NCBI RefSeq assembly: GCF_000717995.1
Contig: NZ_JODM01000002.1
Coordinates: 62,001 to 126,000 of the forward strand
DNA from: Streptomyces violaceorubidus
GTDB taxonomy: Bacteria > Actinomycetota > Actinomycetes > Streptomycetales > Streptomycetaceae
Reading direction: 5' to 3'
DNA: 64,000 bases
Numbering within the stretch: position 1 is the stretch's first letter; each line of letters opens with the position of its first letter. Made by a program: the position numbers and the translations under genes. Positions 43,775-51,395 of this stretch are shown one piece after another. The notes below the pieces were generated by a model that was not told where the DNA came from, ran no database searches, and was given only the letters and a program-made list of their open reading frames with translations.

Positions 43775-45928
43775 TCAGGCGCTTTTGTCCTGTACGAACC
43801 CCTCTGTGGCGGGAAAAGGTGCGCTGTCCACGACGTCCGGCCGCGAATCCTCCGCGGGGCCCACGGGCACCTGCGGGCCGTTCGACTCGCGCAGCCAGCG
43901 GCGCAGCACCCGGTGGACGTGTTCGGCGCCGACGATCTCCGCGTCCTCGGCGACCGGCGCGGACAGGACGACGGGCGACAGCAGGAAGGCGTGCGACTGG
44001 GCGCCGCCGAGTCCGCCGTGCGAGCCGATCTGCTCCTCGAAGGCGAGGACCTCTCCGTCCGCCGGGTCGTGGAAGGAGTTGACCATGATGTCGGCGGTGT
44101 GCGGGAAGGAGTGCGTGCGGCGCACGGCGTCGGCGGCGCCGGGGCCGAAGGGGGCGAGCGGCCCCGGCTCCTCGTCGAGGCGGTCCAGGGGCACCTCGGC
44201 GCCGCGCGCGCCGAGCACGATTCCGCCGTGTTCCTCGCTGCGCACCAGCAGGAAGCCGATGCCGGGGTGGTTGGCCAGGGTCGGCAGCAGGGCGGGGTGG
44301 CGGGCGTCGATCTCCTCGCGGGACATCCGGTGCGGCACGTCCGGGAAGGAGACCAGGCCCAGATTGCCGGAGGCCAGGACGATCGGCTCGGAGCGGCGCC
44401 CGGTGGGGGTGTCGGCGGGCCGCTGCTGCTCGGCGCCCTCCTCGACGGGACGGTGCAGTGCGGCCCGTACGGTGTTGCGCGCCTCGGCGCCGCTGCGGGT
44501 GCGCCGGGCGCTGCGCGGCACGAGCAGTCCGCAGCCGGCCCGCACCAGGTCGGCGAGGGTCAGGCCGTAGCGGGCGCGGAAGGTCTCGCCGGGGCTCTGA
44601 CCGTGGTCGGAGAGGACCACGATCCGGTACGTGCGGGGGGCGTGCTCGGCGACCTTCTCGATCAGGGCGAGGGACCGGTCCAGCCGCTTGAGGACCTGGG
44701 CGGCGTCCCGGCCGCCCGGACCGGAGTGGTGGGCGACCTCGTCGTAGGCCACCAGGTCGGCGTAGACGGCGGTGCGGCCGGCCAGCATGTCGCCCATGAC
44801 CGCGGCGACGACGACGTCGCGTTCGACGACGGTCGCGAAGGCGCGCACGAACGGGTAGAGACCGCCGCGGGAGACGCGCGGGCGGACCTTGTGCACGCGG
44901 GCGCAGGTGGACTGGCCGATCTCCCGGCACACCTCGGCGAGGAACGACATCGCGGTGCGCACGGCGTTGGCGGGGTCGGAGAAGTAGGCGAAGTAGCCGG
45001 ATCTGGAGCGGGTCTCGCGGCTGCGGCGGCGGGTGGCTATGGACAGCACGAGGGCCTGCTCGTCGGCGCCACCGCCGAACAGGTTGCCGCGGCTGGCGCC
45101 GTCGAGGCTGAGCAGTCCGCCGTCGCCGGTGCGCCGCACGGCCCGGTACTGGAGTTCGGCGGCGCTGGTCGGGTGGTTGCAGACCATGACCTCGCCGCTG
45201 TCCTTCTCGTACCAGCGGAAGGCGGGGACGTCGTGGTTGCTGCCGTGCAGGATGCCGAGCTGGCTGGCGCCGGTCTGGCTGGACCAGTCGGTGCGCCAGG
45301 AGGCGAGCCGGTGGGTCGCCGAGGCGCCGTCGCGTCCGAGCCAGCGGGCGACGGTGGGCATCGCGCCGCGGTCGACCGCGTCGAGCAGGACATCGTGACC
45401 GAGGCCGTCCAGTTGCAGGAAGACCGTGCCGGGATCGGTCGGGCAGGGCGGTCCCGATCTGCGGCGGCGGTCGGCCAGGCGGTACAGGCGCCGCCGGTAG
45501 GCGTCGTCGTCGCGCACGGCCAGCGCACCGCCGGTGGCGGAGGCGACGGCGGACATGACGGCGGCCACCACGACCGCCGTCTCGGGGGCGACGCCGCCCC
45601 GGCCGGCCGGGTTGACGTCGAGCGCGAGGAGCAGCAGCCCGCCGTTGAGGAAGAAGACCAGCAGACCGAGGACGAGGGCCGGCACCAGGAGCAGCAGACG
45701 GACCAGGAGCGGCCAGACCAGGGCCGAGAGCAGACCGAAGGCTCCGGCGCCGACCGCGGCGGTCACGGCGATGTCGGTCGCGCTGTCCCCGTCGGGCGAC
45801 TGGAGCCGGAAATCGGGCAGGATTCCGGCGAGTGCGAGCATGGTGACGGTGGAGACGGCCCACACCGCGACACTCCGCCCGATCTGACTGGCGACCCGGC
45901 GCCAACGGCCTCCACCCACGCTCCGCAC
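43775..45928 (-). CDS. membrane protein: N-terminal holin-like (4TMS) domain fused to alkaline-phosphatase superfamily domain
   Basis: 717 residues. Residues 15-145 hold four helices resembling the phage holin IV/mycobacterial 4TMS family (LALAGILPDFRLQSPDGDSA, then LLLLVPALVLGLLVFFLNGG). From about 180 comes a metal-dependent phosphodiesterase/alkaline phosphatase-type domain: VFLQLDGLGHDVLLDAVDRG (metal Asp), SQLGILHGSNHDVPAFRW, and IVVLSDHGQSPGETF with DEVAHHSG. It is known as a two-part family in actinobacteria; substrate and topology are uncertain. It would work at the membrane on a phosphate ester such as a lipid or polymer. Confidence 0.82.
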   Translation of the reverse strand: MRSVGGGRWRRVASQIGRSVAVWAVSTVTMLALAGILPDFRLQSPDGDSATDIAVTAAVGAGAFGLLSALVWPLLVRLLLLVPALVLGLLVFFLNGGLLLLALDVNPAGRGGVAPETAVVVAAVMSAVASATGGALAVRDDDAYRRRLYRLADRRRRSGPPCPTDPGTVFLQLDGLGHDVLLDAVDRGAMPTVARWLGRDGASATHRLASWRTDWSSQTGASQLGILHGSNHDVPAFRWYEKDSGEVMVCNHPTSAAELQYRAVRRTGDGGLLSLDGASRGNLFGGGADEQALVLSIATRRRSRETRSRSGYFAYFSDPANAVRTAMSFLAEVCREIGQSTCARVHKVRPRVSRGGLYPFVRAFATVVERDVVVAAVMGDMLAGRTAVYADLVAYDEVAHHSGPGGRDAAQVLKRLDRSLALIEKVAEHAPRTYRIVVLSDHGQSPGETFRARYGLTLADLVRAGCGLLVPRSARRTRSGAEARNTVRAALHRPVEEGAEQQRPADTPTGRRSEPIVLASGNLGLVSFPDVPHRMSREEIDARHPALLPTLANHPGIGFLLVRSEEHGGIVLGARGAEVPLDRLDEEPGPLAPFGPGAADAVRRTHSFPHTADIMVNSFHDPADGEVLAFEEQIGSHGGLGGAQSHAFLLSPVVLSAPVAEDAEIVGAEHVHRVLRRWLRESNGPQVPVGPAEDSRPDVVDSAPFPATEGFVQDKSA

Positions 45929-46035
45929 ACCTCACGTCCCGGCCCGACGTCCGTGCGGGCCTTCCCCACCTTGCCACAACGCCCCGGAGTGCCCGTTTGT
46001 CCCCCCCTGGTCCGGTTCACACCCCGCGGTGGCGG

Positions 46036-46437
46036 TCAGCGGCCGTCGTACCCGGCCGTCGGCATCGACAGCCTGCGGTGCACGCACGCCTTCATCCGGG
46101 CGTCGTAGGACGGTTCCGCGTGGCCGACGGTCTCGACGCGGACGCCGCGCCGCGCGCACTCGGCGGCGAAGTCGTCGACGGAGGACAGCGCGCTCTCCAG
46201 CACCCGGCGGCTGGGCGCGACGAACAGGTCCTGTCCGGGGCGCACTCCGTCCCACAGGGCGTCGTGGTCGTGCCGCAGACCGCTCACCAGCAGCTGTCTG
46301 GCGACGACGTAGCCGTGCTCCGCGGCCCAGCGGGCGCACATGGCGTGCTGGCTGCGGGAGTCGACCAGGAAGGGGTCGTCGTCCAGCTGCTCCAGTGGCG
46401 TCAGACTCGCGATCGCCGTCACCCGCACCGGCCCCAT
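46036..46437 (-). CDS. small protein resembling a serine-recombinase N-terminal domain
   Basis: 133 residues. The pattern SRSQHAMCARWAAEHGYVVA, VSGLRHDHDALWDG, LFVAPSRRVLESALSSVDDF and ARRGVRVETV follows the resolvase catalytic fold, but the nucleophilic serine motif (YxRVS) is absent (VTAIASLT) and there is no DNA-binding tail. ATG 46437 has GGAGGGGGGACACC upstream. Function unknown; it may be a degenerate or repurposed fold. It is divergent from the metallo-hydrolase at 46532. Confidence 0.7.
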   Translation of the reverse strand: MGPVRVTAIASLTPLEQLDDDPFLVDSRSQHAMCARWAAEHGYVVARQLLVSGLRHDHDALWDGVRPGQDLFVAPSRRVLESALSSVDDFAAECARRGVRVETVGHAEPSYDARMKACVHRRLSMPTAGYDGR

Positions 46438-46531
46438 GGTGTCCCCCCTCACCTCCCGTCACCTCCCGTTTTCGCCGCCGACCCTACTCCTGGACGTAGG
46501 CTTCGGGGAGTCGCGCGAAGGAGGCATAGGG

Positions 46532-47305
46532 GTGCCGGTGGAGCTCACGTGGTGGGGTCACGCCACCTGTACGGTCGAGGATTCGGGCATGCGGGTGCTC
46601 ACCGACCCTCTGTTCGTCCGCAGGCTCGCCCATCTGCGCCGCAGGCGGGGCGCGGTGCCGCCGCCCGAGGCCTGGCGCGCGGACGTGGCGCTGGTCTCCC
46701 ATCTGCACGCCGACCATCTGCACGTGCCGTCGCTCGCGCGGCTCGCGCCGGGCACGCGCCTCCTTGTGCCCCGGGGCGCACGACGGGCGGTGCCGGGGCT
46801 GCGCCGGCTCGGACACCTGGAGCTGACCGAGGTGGCGCCGGGCGACGAGACGATCGTCGGTGACCTGCGTGTACGGGCGGTCTCCGCGCGGCACGACGGG
46901 CGGCGGCTGCCGGTCGGACGGCACCGCGCCCCCGCGCTCGGCTATGTCGTCGAGGGCGAGGCGCGGACGTACTTCGCCGGGGACACGGGTCTGTTCGACG
47001 GCATGGAGAAGGAAGTCGGGCCGGTCGACGTGGCGTTGCTGCCGGTGGGCGGCTGGGGCCCCTACCTCGGTGCGGAGCACCTGGACGCGGGGCGGGCGGC
47101 CGAGGCTCTGGCCCGGCTGGCGCCGCGCACGGCGGTGCCGGTGCACTACGGCACGTACTGGCCGATCGGGATGGACGCCGTGCGCCCCCATGAGTTCCAC
47201 ACGCCCGGTGAGGAGTTCGTGCGCCTGTCGGCGCTGCGCGCGCCGGGCGTGGCGGTGCACCGGCTGGGGCACGGCGAGAGTGTGCGGGTGGAGGTCGCGC
47301 GGTGA
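46532..47305 (+). CDS. MBL-fold metallo-hydrolase
   Basis: 257 residues. It starts VPVELTWWGHATCTVEDSG. The metal motif SHLHADHLHVPSLARL (HxHxDH near residue 62) is present, with YFAGDTGLFDGM and VPVHYGTYWPIGM supplying the remaining ligands. This is the UlaG-like/L-ascorbate-6-P lactonase-related branch, used for diverse hydrolases. GTG 46532 lies 7 bases after AAGGAGG. It overlaps the DedA gene start (GTGA). Confidence 0.88.
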   Translation: MPVELTWWGHATCTVEDSGMRVLTDPLFVRRLAHLRRRRGAVPPPEAWRADVALVSHLHADHLHVPSLARLAPGTRLLVPRGARRAVPGLRRLGHLELTEVAPGDETIVGDLRVRAVSARHDGRRLPVGRHRAPALGYVVEGEARTYFAGDTGLFDGMEKEVGPVDVALLPVGGWGPYLGAEHLDAGRAAEALARLAPRTAVPVHYGTYWPIGMDAVRPHEFHTPGEEFVRLSALRAPGVAVHRLGHGESVRVEVAR

Positions 47306-47928
47306 GCTGGCTGGCGGCCGTGACGCTGGACATACCGACGGAACCGACGCAGCAGGCGCTCGGCTACCCGTCGCTGTTCCTGCTGGTGCTGATCGGGGCG
47401 CTGGTGCCGGTGGTGCCGACGGGGGCGCTGGTGAGTTCGGCGGCGGTGGTGGCGCTGCATCAGACGCTGCCGTTCGCCATGCTGATGGTGTTCGCGACGG
47501 CGTCGCTGGCCGCGTTCTGCGGGGACATGGCTCTGTACTGGCTGGGCCGGCGCGGGGTCGGCTCGAAGAACGGCTCGCGCTGGCTGGAGGCGATCCGGTC
47601 CCGGGCGCCCGAGGACCGGCTGGAGCAGGCGCAGCAGAAGCTCGCCGAGCACGACGTCGCGGTGCTGGTGCTCTCCCGGCTGGTGCCGGCCGGCCGGATA
47701 CCGGTGATGCTGGCCTGCCTGCTGGCGAAGTGGCCGCTGCGCCGCTTCGCCCGGGGCAACCTGCCGGCCTGTCTGGCCTGGACGGTGACGTACCAGCTGA
47801 TCGGGGTCCTCAGCGGCGCCCTGTTCAGCGAGCCGTGGGAGGGCGTGGCCGCGGCGATCGCCCTGACCGTGCTGGTCAGCCTGGCACCGGGGGTGTGGCG
47901 CCGGTTCCGACGCCCGGCGAAGGCGTAG
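47302..47928 (+). CDS. DedA/VTT-domain membrane protein
   Basis: 208 residues with five hydrophobic segments. It shows the DedA pattern VPVVPTGALVSSAAVVALHQ, FCGDMALYWLGRRGVGSKNG, and LVLSRLVPAGRIPVMLACLL with the conserved arginine. This family moves phospholipids or related lipids across the membrane. It is coupled to the metallo-hydrolase upstream. Confidence 0.88.
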   Translation: MSWLAAVTLDIPTEPTQQALGYPSLFLLVLIGALVPVVPTGALVSSAAVVALHQTLPFAMLMVFATASLAAFCGDMALYWLGRRGVGSKNGSRWLEAIRSRAPEDRLEQAQQKLAEHDVAVLVLSRLVPAGRIPVMLACLLAKWPLRRFARGNLPACLAWTVTYQLIGVLSGALFSEPWEGVAAAIALTVLVSLAPGVWRRFRRPAKA

Positions 47929-48042
47929 GCCTCCGGCGGTCGTGCGGGGGACACGCGGGGGCGGGGCCACGACGCCCCGGCGGGCAGGTGGGCCCGACGC
48001 GGGCCCCCGACGCGGGCCGCCCGAGGCGGGCTACCCACGGCG

Positions 48043-48087
48043 CGAGGACGACCGGCACGAGGACGACCGGCGCGGGGACGACCGGCG
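48043..48087 (+). repeat. 15-base tandem repeat, three copies
   Basis: CGAGGACGACCGGCA, CGAGGACGACCGGCG and CGGGGACGACCGGCG in direct succession. They lie in the gene-free stretch 47929-48329 between the DedA gene and the integrated element. The rest of that stretch has no gene or tRNA that I can recognise; A/T content rises after about 48190, where I place the element's left edge. Confidence 0.85.
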
Positions 48088-48267
48088 CGGTGTTGGGTTC
48101 CCCGGTGGGAGGGGTGGCTCGGGCGAGCCGGTCGGGTGGGAAGGTGCGACCGGGGGGCGGCACACGACCCGTGTGCTAAGCGCTACCCCTCTACCTGCTT
48201 CTTCGCAGGTCAGCGCGTGATTTGTGTTCCGCTGGTGTCCGTGGATGTGCGGGGAAATCCGTGGGTG

Positions 48268-48288
48268 TTGCCGTCGCTACTGCCGTCA
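48268..48288 (+). repeat. left pair of TGCCGTC motifs, possible integrase arm site
   Basis: TTGCCGTCGCTACTGCCGTC with A following: two TGCCGTC copies 12 bases apart. Almost the same arrangement occurs right after the integrase gene (57130-57150), in the same orientation, as expected for arm-type Int sites at both ends of an element. Confidence 0.55.
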
Positions 48289-48329
48289 GGAGTCGGGCGG
48301 CGGTGCTGGTGCCATTCTCGCTCCGCCGG

Positions 48330-49076
48330 TCACCGCGAATTTTGTCGGGCCACCGTGTATGCGGTGGGGCCAGTAAGCCCTGTCCCTGTGCCGTCGAGCA
48401 TGTCCAGGACCTCGAAGCCGGCGGCCTCCGCGTAGCGTTCGAGCTCCTGGGGGAACAGGACACGTCTGCGGATCTCGTCTCGGGCCTCGTCGCCCGAGGG
48501 GAGCATCCAGTGCCGGTGCATGGTGTTGATCTGGGTCCGCAAGTCCCACGTGTGGCGGATGGTGACGGTCGCGGATCCCGTCGGGGTGTCGACCATAGCG
48601 GTGGTCGGCTCGGCCTGGGTGATCGGGGCGACGGGGGAACACAGCACGAGCAGCGCTCCTGGCCGGGCGTGGGCGGCGAAGGTGGCGAAGACCTGGCTGA
48701 TCGCCTCGTTGTCGTGCACGTAGGCCAGGCTGTTGCCCATGCACGTCACCACGTCCATGCGGCTGCCGAGTCGTGCGGTGCGCATGTCGCCGGTGCGGAT
48801 GTCCAGCCCGGGCCGGGCCTGGTGGGCGTACTCGACCATGCCGGGCTGGAGGTCCACGCCGATGCACTCGAAGCGCTTGGCGAGGATCTCCAGGTCGCGG
48901 CCGGTACCGCATCCGAAGTCGATCAGGGTCCGGGCGTCCGGGCGGTGCAGTTCGATCAGGGTCTGGCACATTCCGGCGCTCGTGCTGTCGGACTGGACCA
49001 CGTCGTAGAGTGCAGGATCGCGGTACAGGAGGTTGGTGGCTTCCACGTCCTCGGCTTCCGTGTCGGGGCTGGTCAC
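48330..49076 (-). CDS. SAM-dependent methyltransferase of the candidate RiPP operon
   Basis: 248 residues. The SAM motif TLIDFGCGTGRDLEILAKRF starts near residue 50, followed by CIGVDLQPGMVEYA and the post-motif CMGNSLAYVHD. The C-terminal half is beta-rich (TVTIRHTWDLRTQINTMHRH), a layout shared with small-molecule N- or O-methyltransferases of the TylM1/glycine N-methyltransferase type. The GTG start overlaps the TGA of the asparagine-synthetase-like gene. Within the operon, methylation of the 39-residue peptide is the natural inference but is not proved. It is the last gene before the element's left end. Confidence 0.85.
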   Translation of the reverse strand: MTSPDTEAEDVEATNLLYRDPALYDVVQSDSTSAGMCQTLIELHRPDARTLIDFGCGTGRDLEILAKRFECIGVDLQPGMVEYAHQARPGLDIRTGDMRTARLGSRMDVVTCMGNSLAYVHDNEAISQVFATFAAHARPGALLVLCSPVAPITQAEPTTAMVDTPTGSATVTIRHTWDLRTQINTMHRHWMLPSGDEARDEIRRRVLFPQELERYAEAAGFEVLDMLDGTGTGLTGPTAYTVARQNSR

Positions 49077-50545
49077 ATGAGGCTTCGCAGTCCGATCTCC
49101 AGGGCGAGCACGTCGCACAGCAGGTTGGGGACGACCGGCGCAGCGTCGGCGTCCTTCCGCGCCTTGGCGAGAGCCTTCCCATCAACGTAGCCGAGGTCCA
49201 CCAGGATGGACTCTTTCAGCATGTCATCCAGTACGGGCAAACCGTAGGAACGCAGGCCCCTTTCCAGAACGGCCAGGAAGTTCTCCGGTTCGGCCGGCGC
49301 GGCCACCCACTCGGGTACCCCGGCCCGTCTGATCCGGTCGCGGAACAGCGCCTTGCCGCGCTTGTGCTCGCGCGGCAGCTGCTCCATGAACCGCACGATC
49401 CGCGGGTGCACGAGCGGGCTCACTGGCCAGATTCCGGCCCGGAGGAATCCGGGGTTGTGCATCCCGAACGCCATCAGGGTCGGTACGGGCAGTACCGGGA
49501 TGGGCGCCAGATGCTCGTTCACCTCGGCGAGTGCTCGGACTGCCTTGACTCCGAGCCACGGTACGGGTTCGGGTGTCGGCAGTTCGGCCTGTGTCCTGGA
49601 GTGGTGGGCGTTGATCTCGTCGCCGCCGCTGCCCGTGAACATCACCTCGCACCGCCGGGCGGCTGCCTGCTCGCGCACGACATCGAACGCCTCCTGATAG
49701 AAGGCTCCCGCCGGATCGTGCGGCTTGCACAGATCGCGCACGCCTCCAGCGCAGAAGGGTGGGTGCTGCATGGCGGGGGTGGCCGTGTCCCGGAAGCCGC
49801 AGTGCTCCACAAGGGCCCGACGCCGCTCGCTCTGTTGCCTGCCGGTGCTTCCTCCCACCAGCAAGCCGAAGCTGTACACCTCGGGGAAGCGGGCCGCCTT
49901 GATGGCCAGGGCGACGTTCCCGGAGTCCGCGCCGCCCGACAGTTCGACGCCCACGCATCCGGTTGCCGTCGGCGCCTGGCGGATCACGTCGGTCAGCAAC
50001 TCCTCCAGAGCGGCGAGTGGATCAACGCCGGGACGCAGCGTACGTGGCTCAAGTACGTGTTCGGCGGGGTCGGGGTAGTGGATGCTGAGTCCCGAAGGGG
50101 TGAACGTGACCGCTGCCCGTTCGGTGAGGCGGTAGACGCCTTGGAAGAGCGTCTCGGACGTGTAGCGGTGCTGCCTCGTCAGCGTGCGGGCGACGACACG
50201 CGCCACCAGACGGTCGGCCCGCAGATGCGGTCGCAGCAGTGTCAGGTCCCACGAAGCGTGCAGTTCGCCGGCCTTCTCTGTCAGATAGAGCGGGGCTGTG
50301 CCGAAGACGCCCGCCGCCAGGCGGGCTTGTCCGGGCTCCATGGTGAGTTCGACGAAGTCGGCCTCGTCCCGCTTGCACTCCTTCACCCGGACCCGTACGC
50401 GCGGCGCTTGGTCGTCGTTGACCTCCATGACGAGGGTGGACACGTTCGCGGGCTCGATCCAGCTCTCGCCGTTGATCCAACGGCCGCCCTGCGATCTCCA
50501 CTTGGGCTCCTGGAGATCGGCCAGGCGCAGACGCATCGACAGCAT
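49073..50545 (-). CDS. asparagine-synthetase-like ATP-dependent amide-forming enzyme
   Basis: 490 residues. The C-terminal synthetase domain has the PP-loop VELSGGADSGNVAL (SGGADSG at 203-209) that adenylates a carboxylate, and FTGSGGDEINAHH, equivalent to the GxGxDE block of AsnB. The N-terminal 160 residues occupy the glutaminase position but lack the catalytic Cys2 (it starts MLSMRLRLAD), as in lasso-peptide and macrolactam cyclases, which use an internal amine instead of ammonia. It follows the 39-residue peptide gene after a hairpin and is coupled to the methyltransferase. The best guess is an amide-bond-forming RiPP enzyme. Confidence 0.82.
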   Translation of the reverse strand: MLSMRLRLADLQEPKWRSQGGRWINGESWIEPANVSTLVMEVNDDQAPRVRVRVKECKRDEADFVELTMEPGQARLAAGVFGTAPLYLTEKAGELHASWDLTLLRPHLRADRLVARVVARTLTRQHRYTSETLFQGVYRLTERAAVTFTPSGLSIHYPDPAEHVLEPRTLRPGVDPLAALEELLTDVIRQAPTATGCVGVELSGGADSGNVALAIKAARFPEVYSFGLLVGGSTGRQQSERRRALVEHCGFRDTATPAMQHPPFCAGGVRDLCKPHDPAGAFYQEAFDVVREQAAARRCEVMFTGSGGDEINAHHSRTQAELPTPEPVPWLGVKAVRALAEVNEHLAPIPVLPVPTLMAFGMHNPGFLRAGIWPVSPLVHPRIVRFMEQLPREHKRGKALFRDRIRRAGVPEWVAAPAEPENFLAVLERGLRSYGLPVLDDMLKESILVDLGYVDGKALAKARKDADAAPVVPNLLCDVLALEIGLRSLM

Positions 50546-50568
50546 GTCGTCCCTTTCCGATGTCGTGC

Positions 50569-50602
50569 GGCGGGGCGGGGCCGCGTACGGCCCCGCCCCG
50601 CC
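50569..50602 (-). terminator. strong hairpin between peptide gene and synthetase gene
   Basis: A perfect 15-base stem (GGCGGGGCGGGGCCG at 50569-50583 with its complement at 50588-50602) and a 4-base loop, 16 bases after the 39-residue peptide stop. It has no T-run, so it may act as an attenuator or RNA stabiliser, giving more peptide mRNA than enzyme mRNA. Confidence 0.8.
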
Positions 50603-50618
50603 TGGCGTCAGCCCTGGA

Positions 50619-50738
50619 TCACTTGCTGCAGTGGTCGCCGTTGTTGTCGCCGCCGCCCGGCATCTTGTCGAGCAGCGCGGCTTCGACGGCCGGGACGCCG
50701 GTGATCAGGTCGCCGGTGAACAGCTCGTCCACGTTCAT
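50619..50738 (-). CDS. 39-residue candidate RiPP precursor peptide
   Basis: Translation from ATG 50738 gives 39 residues: a leader-like first part (MNVDELFTGDLITGVPAVEA then ALLDKMP) and a polar C-terminus GGGDNNGDHCSK. AAGGGAG lies 7 bases before the ATG, a strong ribosome site. The acidic amphipathic front and the Gly/Asp/Asn/Cys-rich tail are typical of ribosomal peptide precursors. If Gly28 were joined to Asp35 the ring would have 8 residues, the size used by lasso peptides, but the leader Thr at -2 of lasso precursors is not present (Met-Pro precedes the tail). The class is unassigned. Confidence 0.72.
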   Translation of the reverse strand: MNVDELFTGDLITGVPAVEAALLDKMPGGGDNNGDHCSK

Positions 50739-50793
50739 CGTTATCTCCCTTACGGTTTTCAGTGGACTCCGCGGCGGATGCTGCGGAGTTGGA

Positions 50794-50837
50794 CCCGTCC
50801 GGCTGCCGGACCCTTGCGAAGAAGGCAGCCGGACGGG
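50794..50837 (-). terminator. hairpin between the 37-residue peptide and precursor genes
   Basis: CCCGTCCGGCTGCC (50794-50807) pairs perfectly with GGCAGCCGGACGGG (50824-50837) around 16 bases. It lies in the 170-base gap between two small genes of the operon. It is either a terminator for the upstream pair, giving the precursor its own promoter, or a processing structure. Confidence 0.6.
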
Positions 50838-50908
50838 GTGCCCACCGCTTCCGACGGCGGGCCCTCCCTCATCACAGGTGGGGAGCCTGGATGCATGACG
50901 GGGAGGAG

Positions 50909-51022
50909 TCAGGTGGGGGTGGATGCGGCGGCGACGCCCAGGACGAAGCCGGCCGATCCCGAGATAGTGATGATCAGGAGTGGTCCGGCGTAGCGGCCGA
51001 CGGCTGCGGCTAACCGGTTCAC
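50909..51022 (-). CDS. 37-residue single-helix membrane peptide
   Basis: From GTG 51022: a basic N-terminus (VNRLAAAVGRYAG) and one hydrophobic helix (PLLIITISGSAGFVLGVAAA) ending STPT. The GTG overlaps the TGA of the 75-residue gene upstream, arguing for coupled translation. It may be an immunity or export helper, or a second peptide product; nothing more can be read from it. Confidence 0.6.
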   Translation of the reverse strand: MNRLAAAVGRYAGPLLIITISGSAGFVLGVAAASTPT

Positions 51023-51246
51023 AGCCGCTCTCCGCGGCTGCGCTGGTTGGCCTCGCGTACTGCGACGCTCAGCTTCTCCGCGCCGTACTCGGGCGTGGCC
51101 CTGCCGTGCTGCGGGCAGAGACACGGCGAGAACCGGTTCGAACCCGGCGGCAGGTCCGCGCCCTCGTAGGAGTCGATCCTCAACACCCCGTCCATGCCCC
51201 GCTCCTCGGTCATCCGAGCCAGACGGGCCCGTGCTTCGCTTCTCAT
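51019..51246 (-). CDS. 75-residue protein of unknown function, first in the RiPP-like operon
   Basis: Begins MRSEARARLARMTEERGMDG. The middle has FSPCLCPQHGR, a CxC-x2-H arrangement that could hold a metal, and the tail is charged (VAVREANQRSRGERL). ATG 51246 faces the XRE-TPR regulator across 149 bases. I do not recognise the family. Its position suggests a conserved operon leader gene or small DNA/metal-binding protein. Confidence 0.6.
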   Translation of the reverse strand: MRSEARARLARMTEERGMDGVLRIDSYEGADLPPGSNRFSPCLCPQHGRATPEYGAEKLSVAVREANQRSRGERL

Positions 51247-51395
51247 CCCTCAGCCCTTCAGACGACGGCTGCGGCGAGGACTCGCCGTTGCCTGCTGTCT
51301 CTACGCAACCGCACGACCACGCTCAGCGGTACCGTTGCCGCAGCACCAGGACTTGAAAGCCTTGAAAGTTCGCAAGGTCACGGGGAGTTGAGGGC

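Noticed and set aside
48043..48087. CRISPR-like array
   Set aside because: Three 15-base units are contiguous with no spacers; a simple tandem repeat.
47929..48329. tRNA gene as attachment site for the integrated element
   Set aside because: Neither this gap nor 57127-58216 contains a cloverleaf, and I could not find a shared core of useful length by eye. The target site stays open.
50619..50738. Calling the 39-residue peptide a lasso peptide
   Set aside because: No RRE/protease B genes in the window and no Thr at the penultimate leader position; only the cyclase-like enzyme fits. Left as unclassified RiPP.
51130..51145. GGTTCGAACCC-like string, as in a tRNA T-loop
   Set aside because: It lies inside the 75-residue gene with no acceptor, D or anticodon arms around it; a palindromic coincidence.
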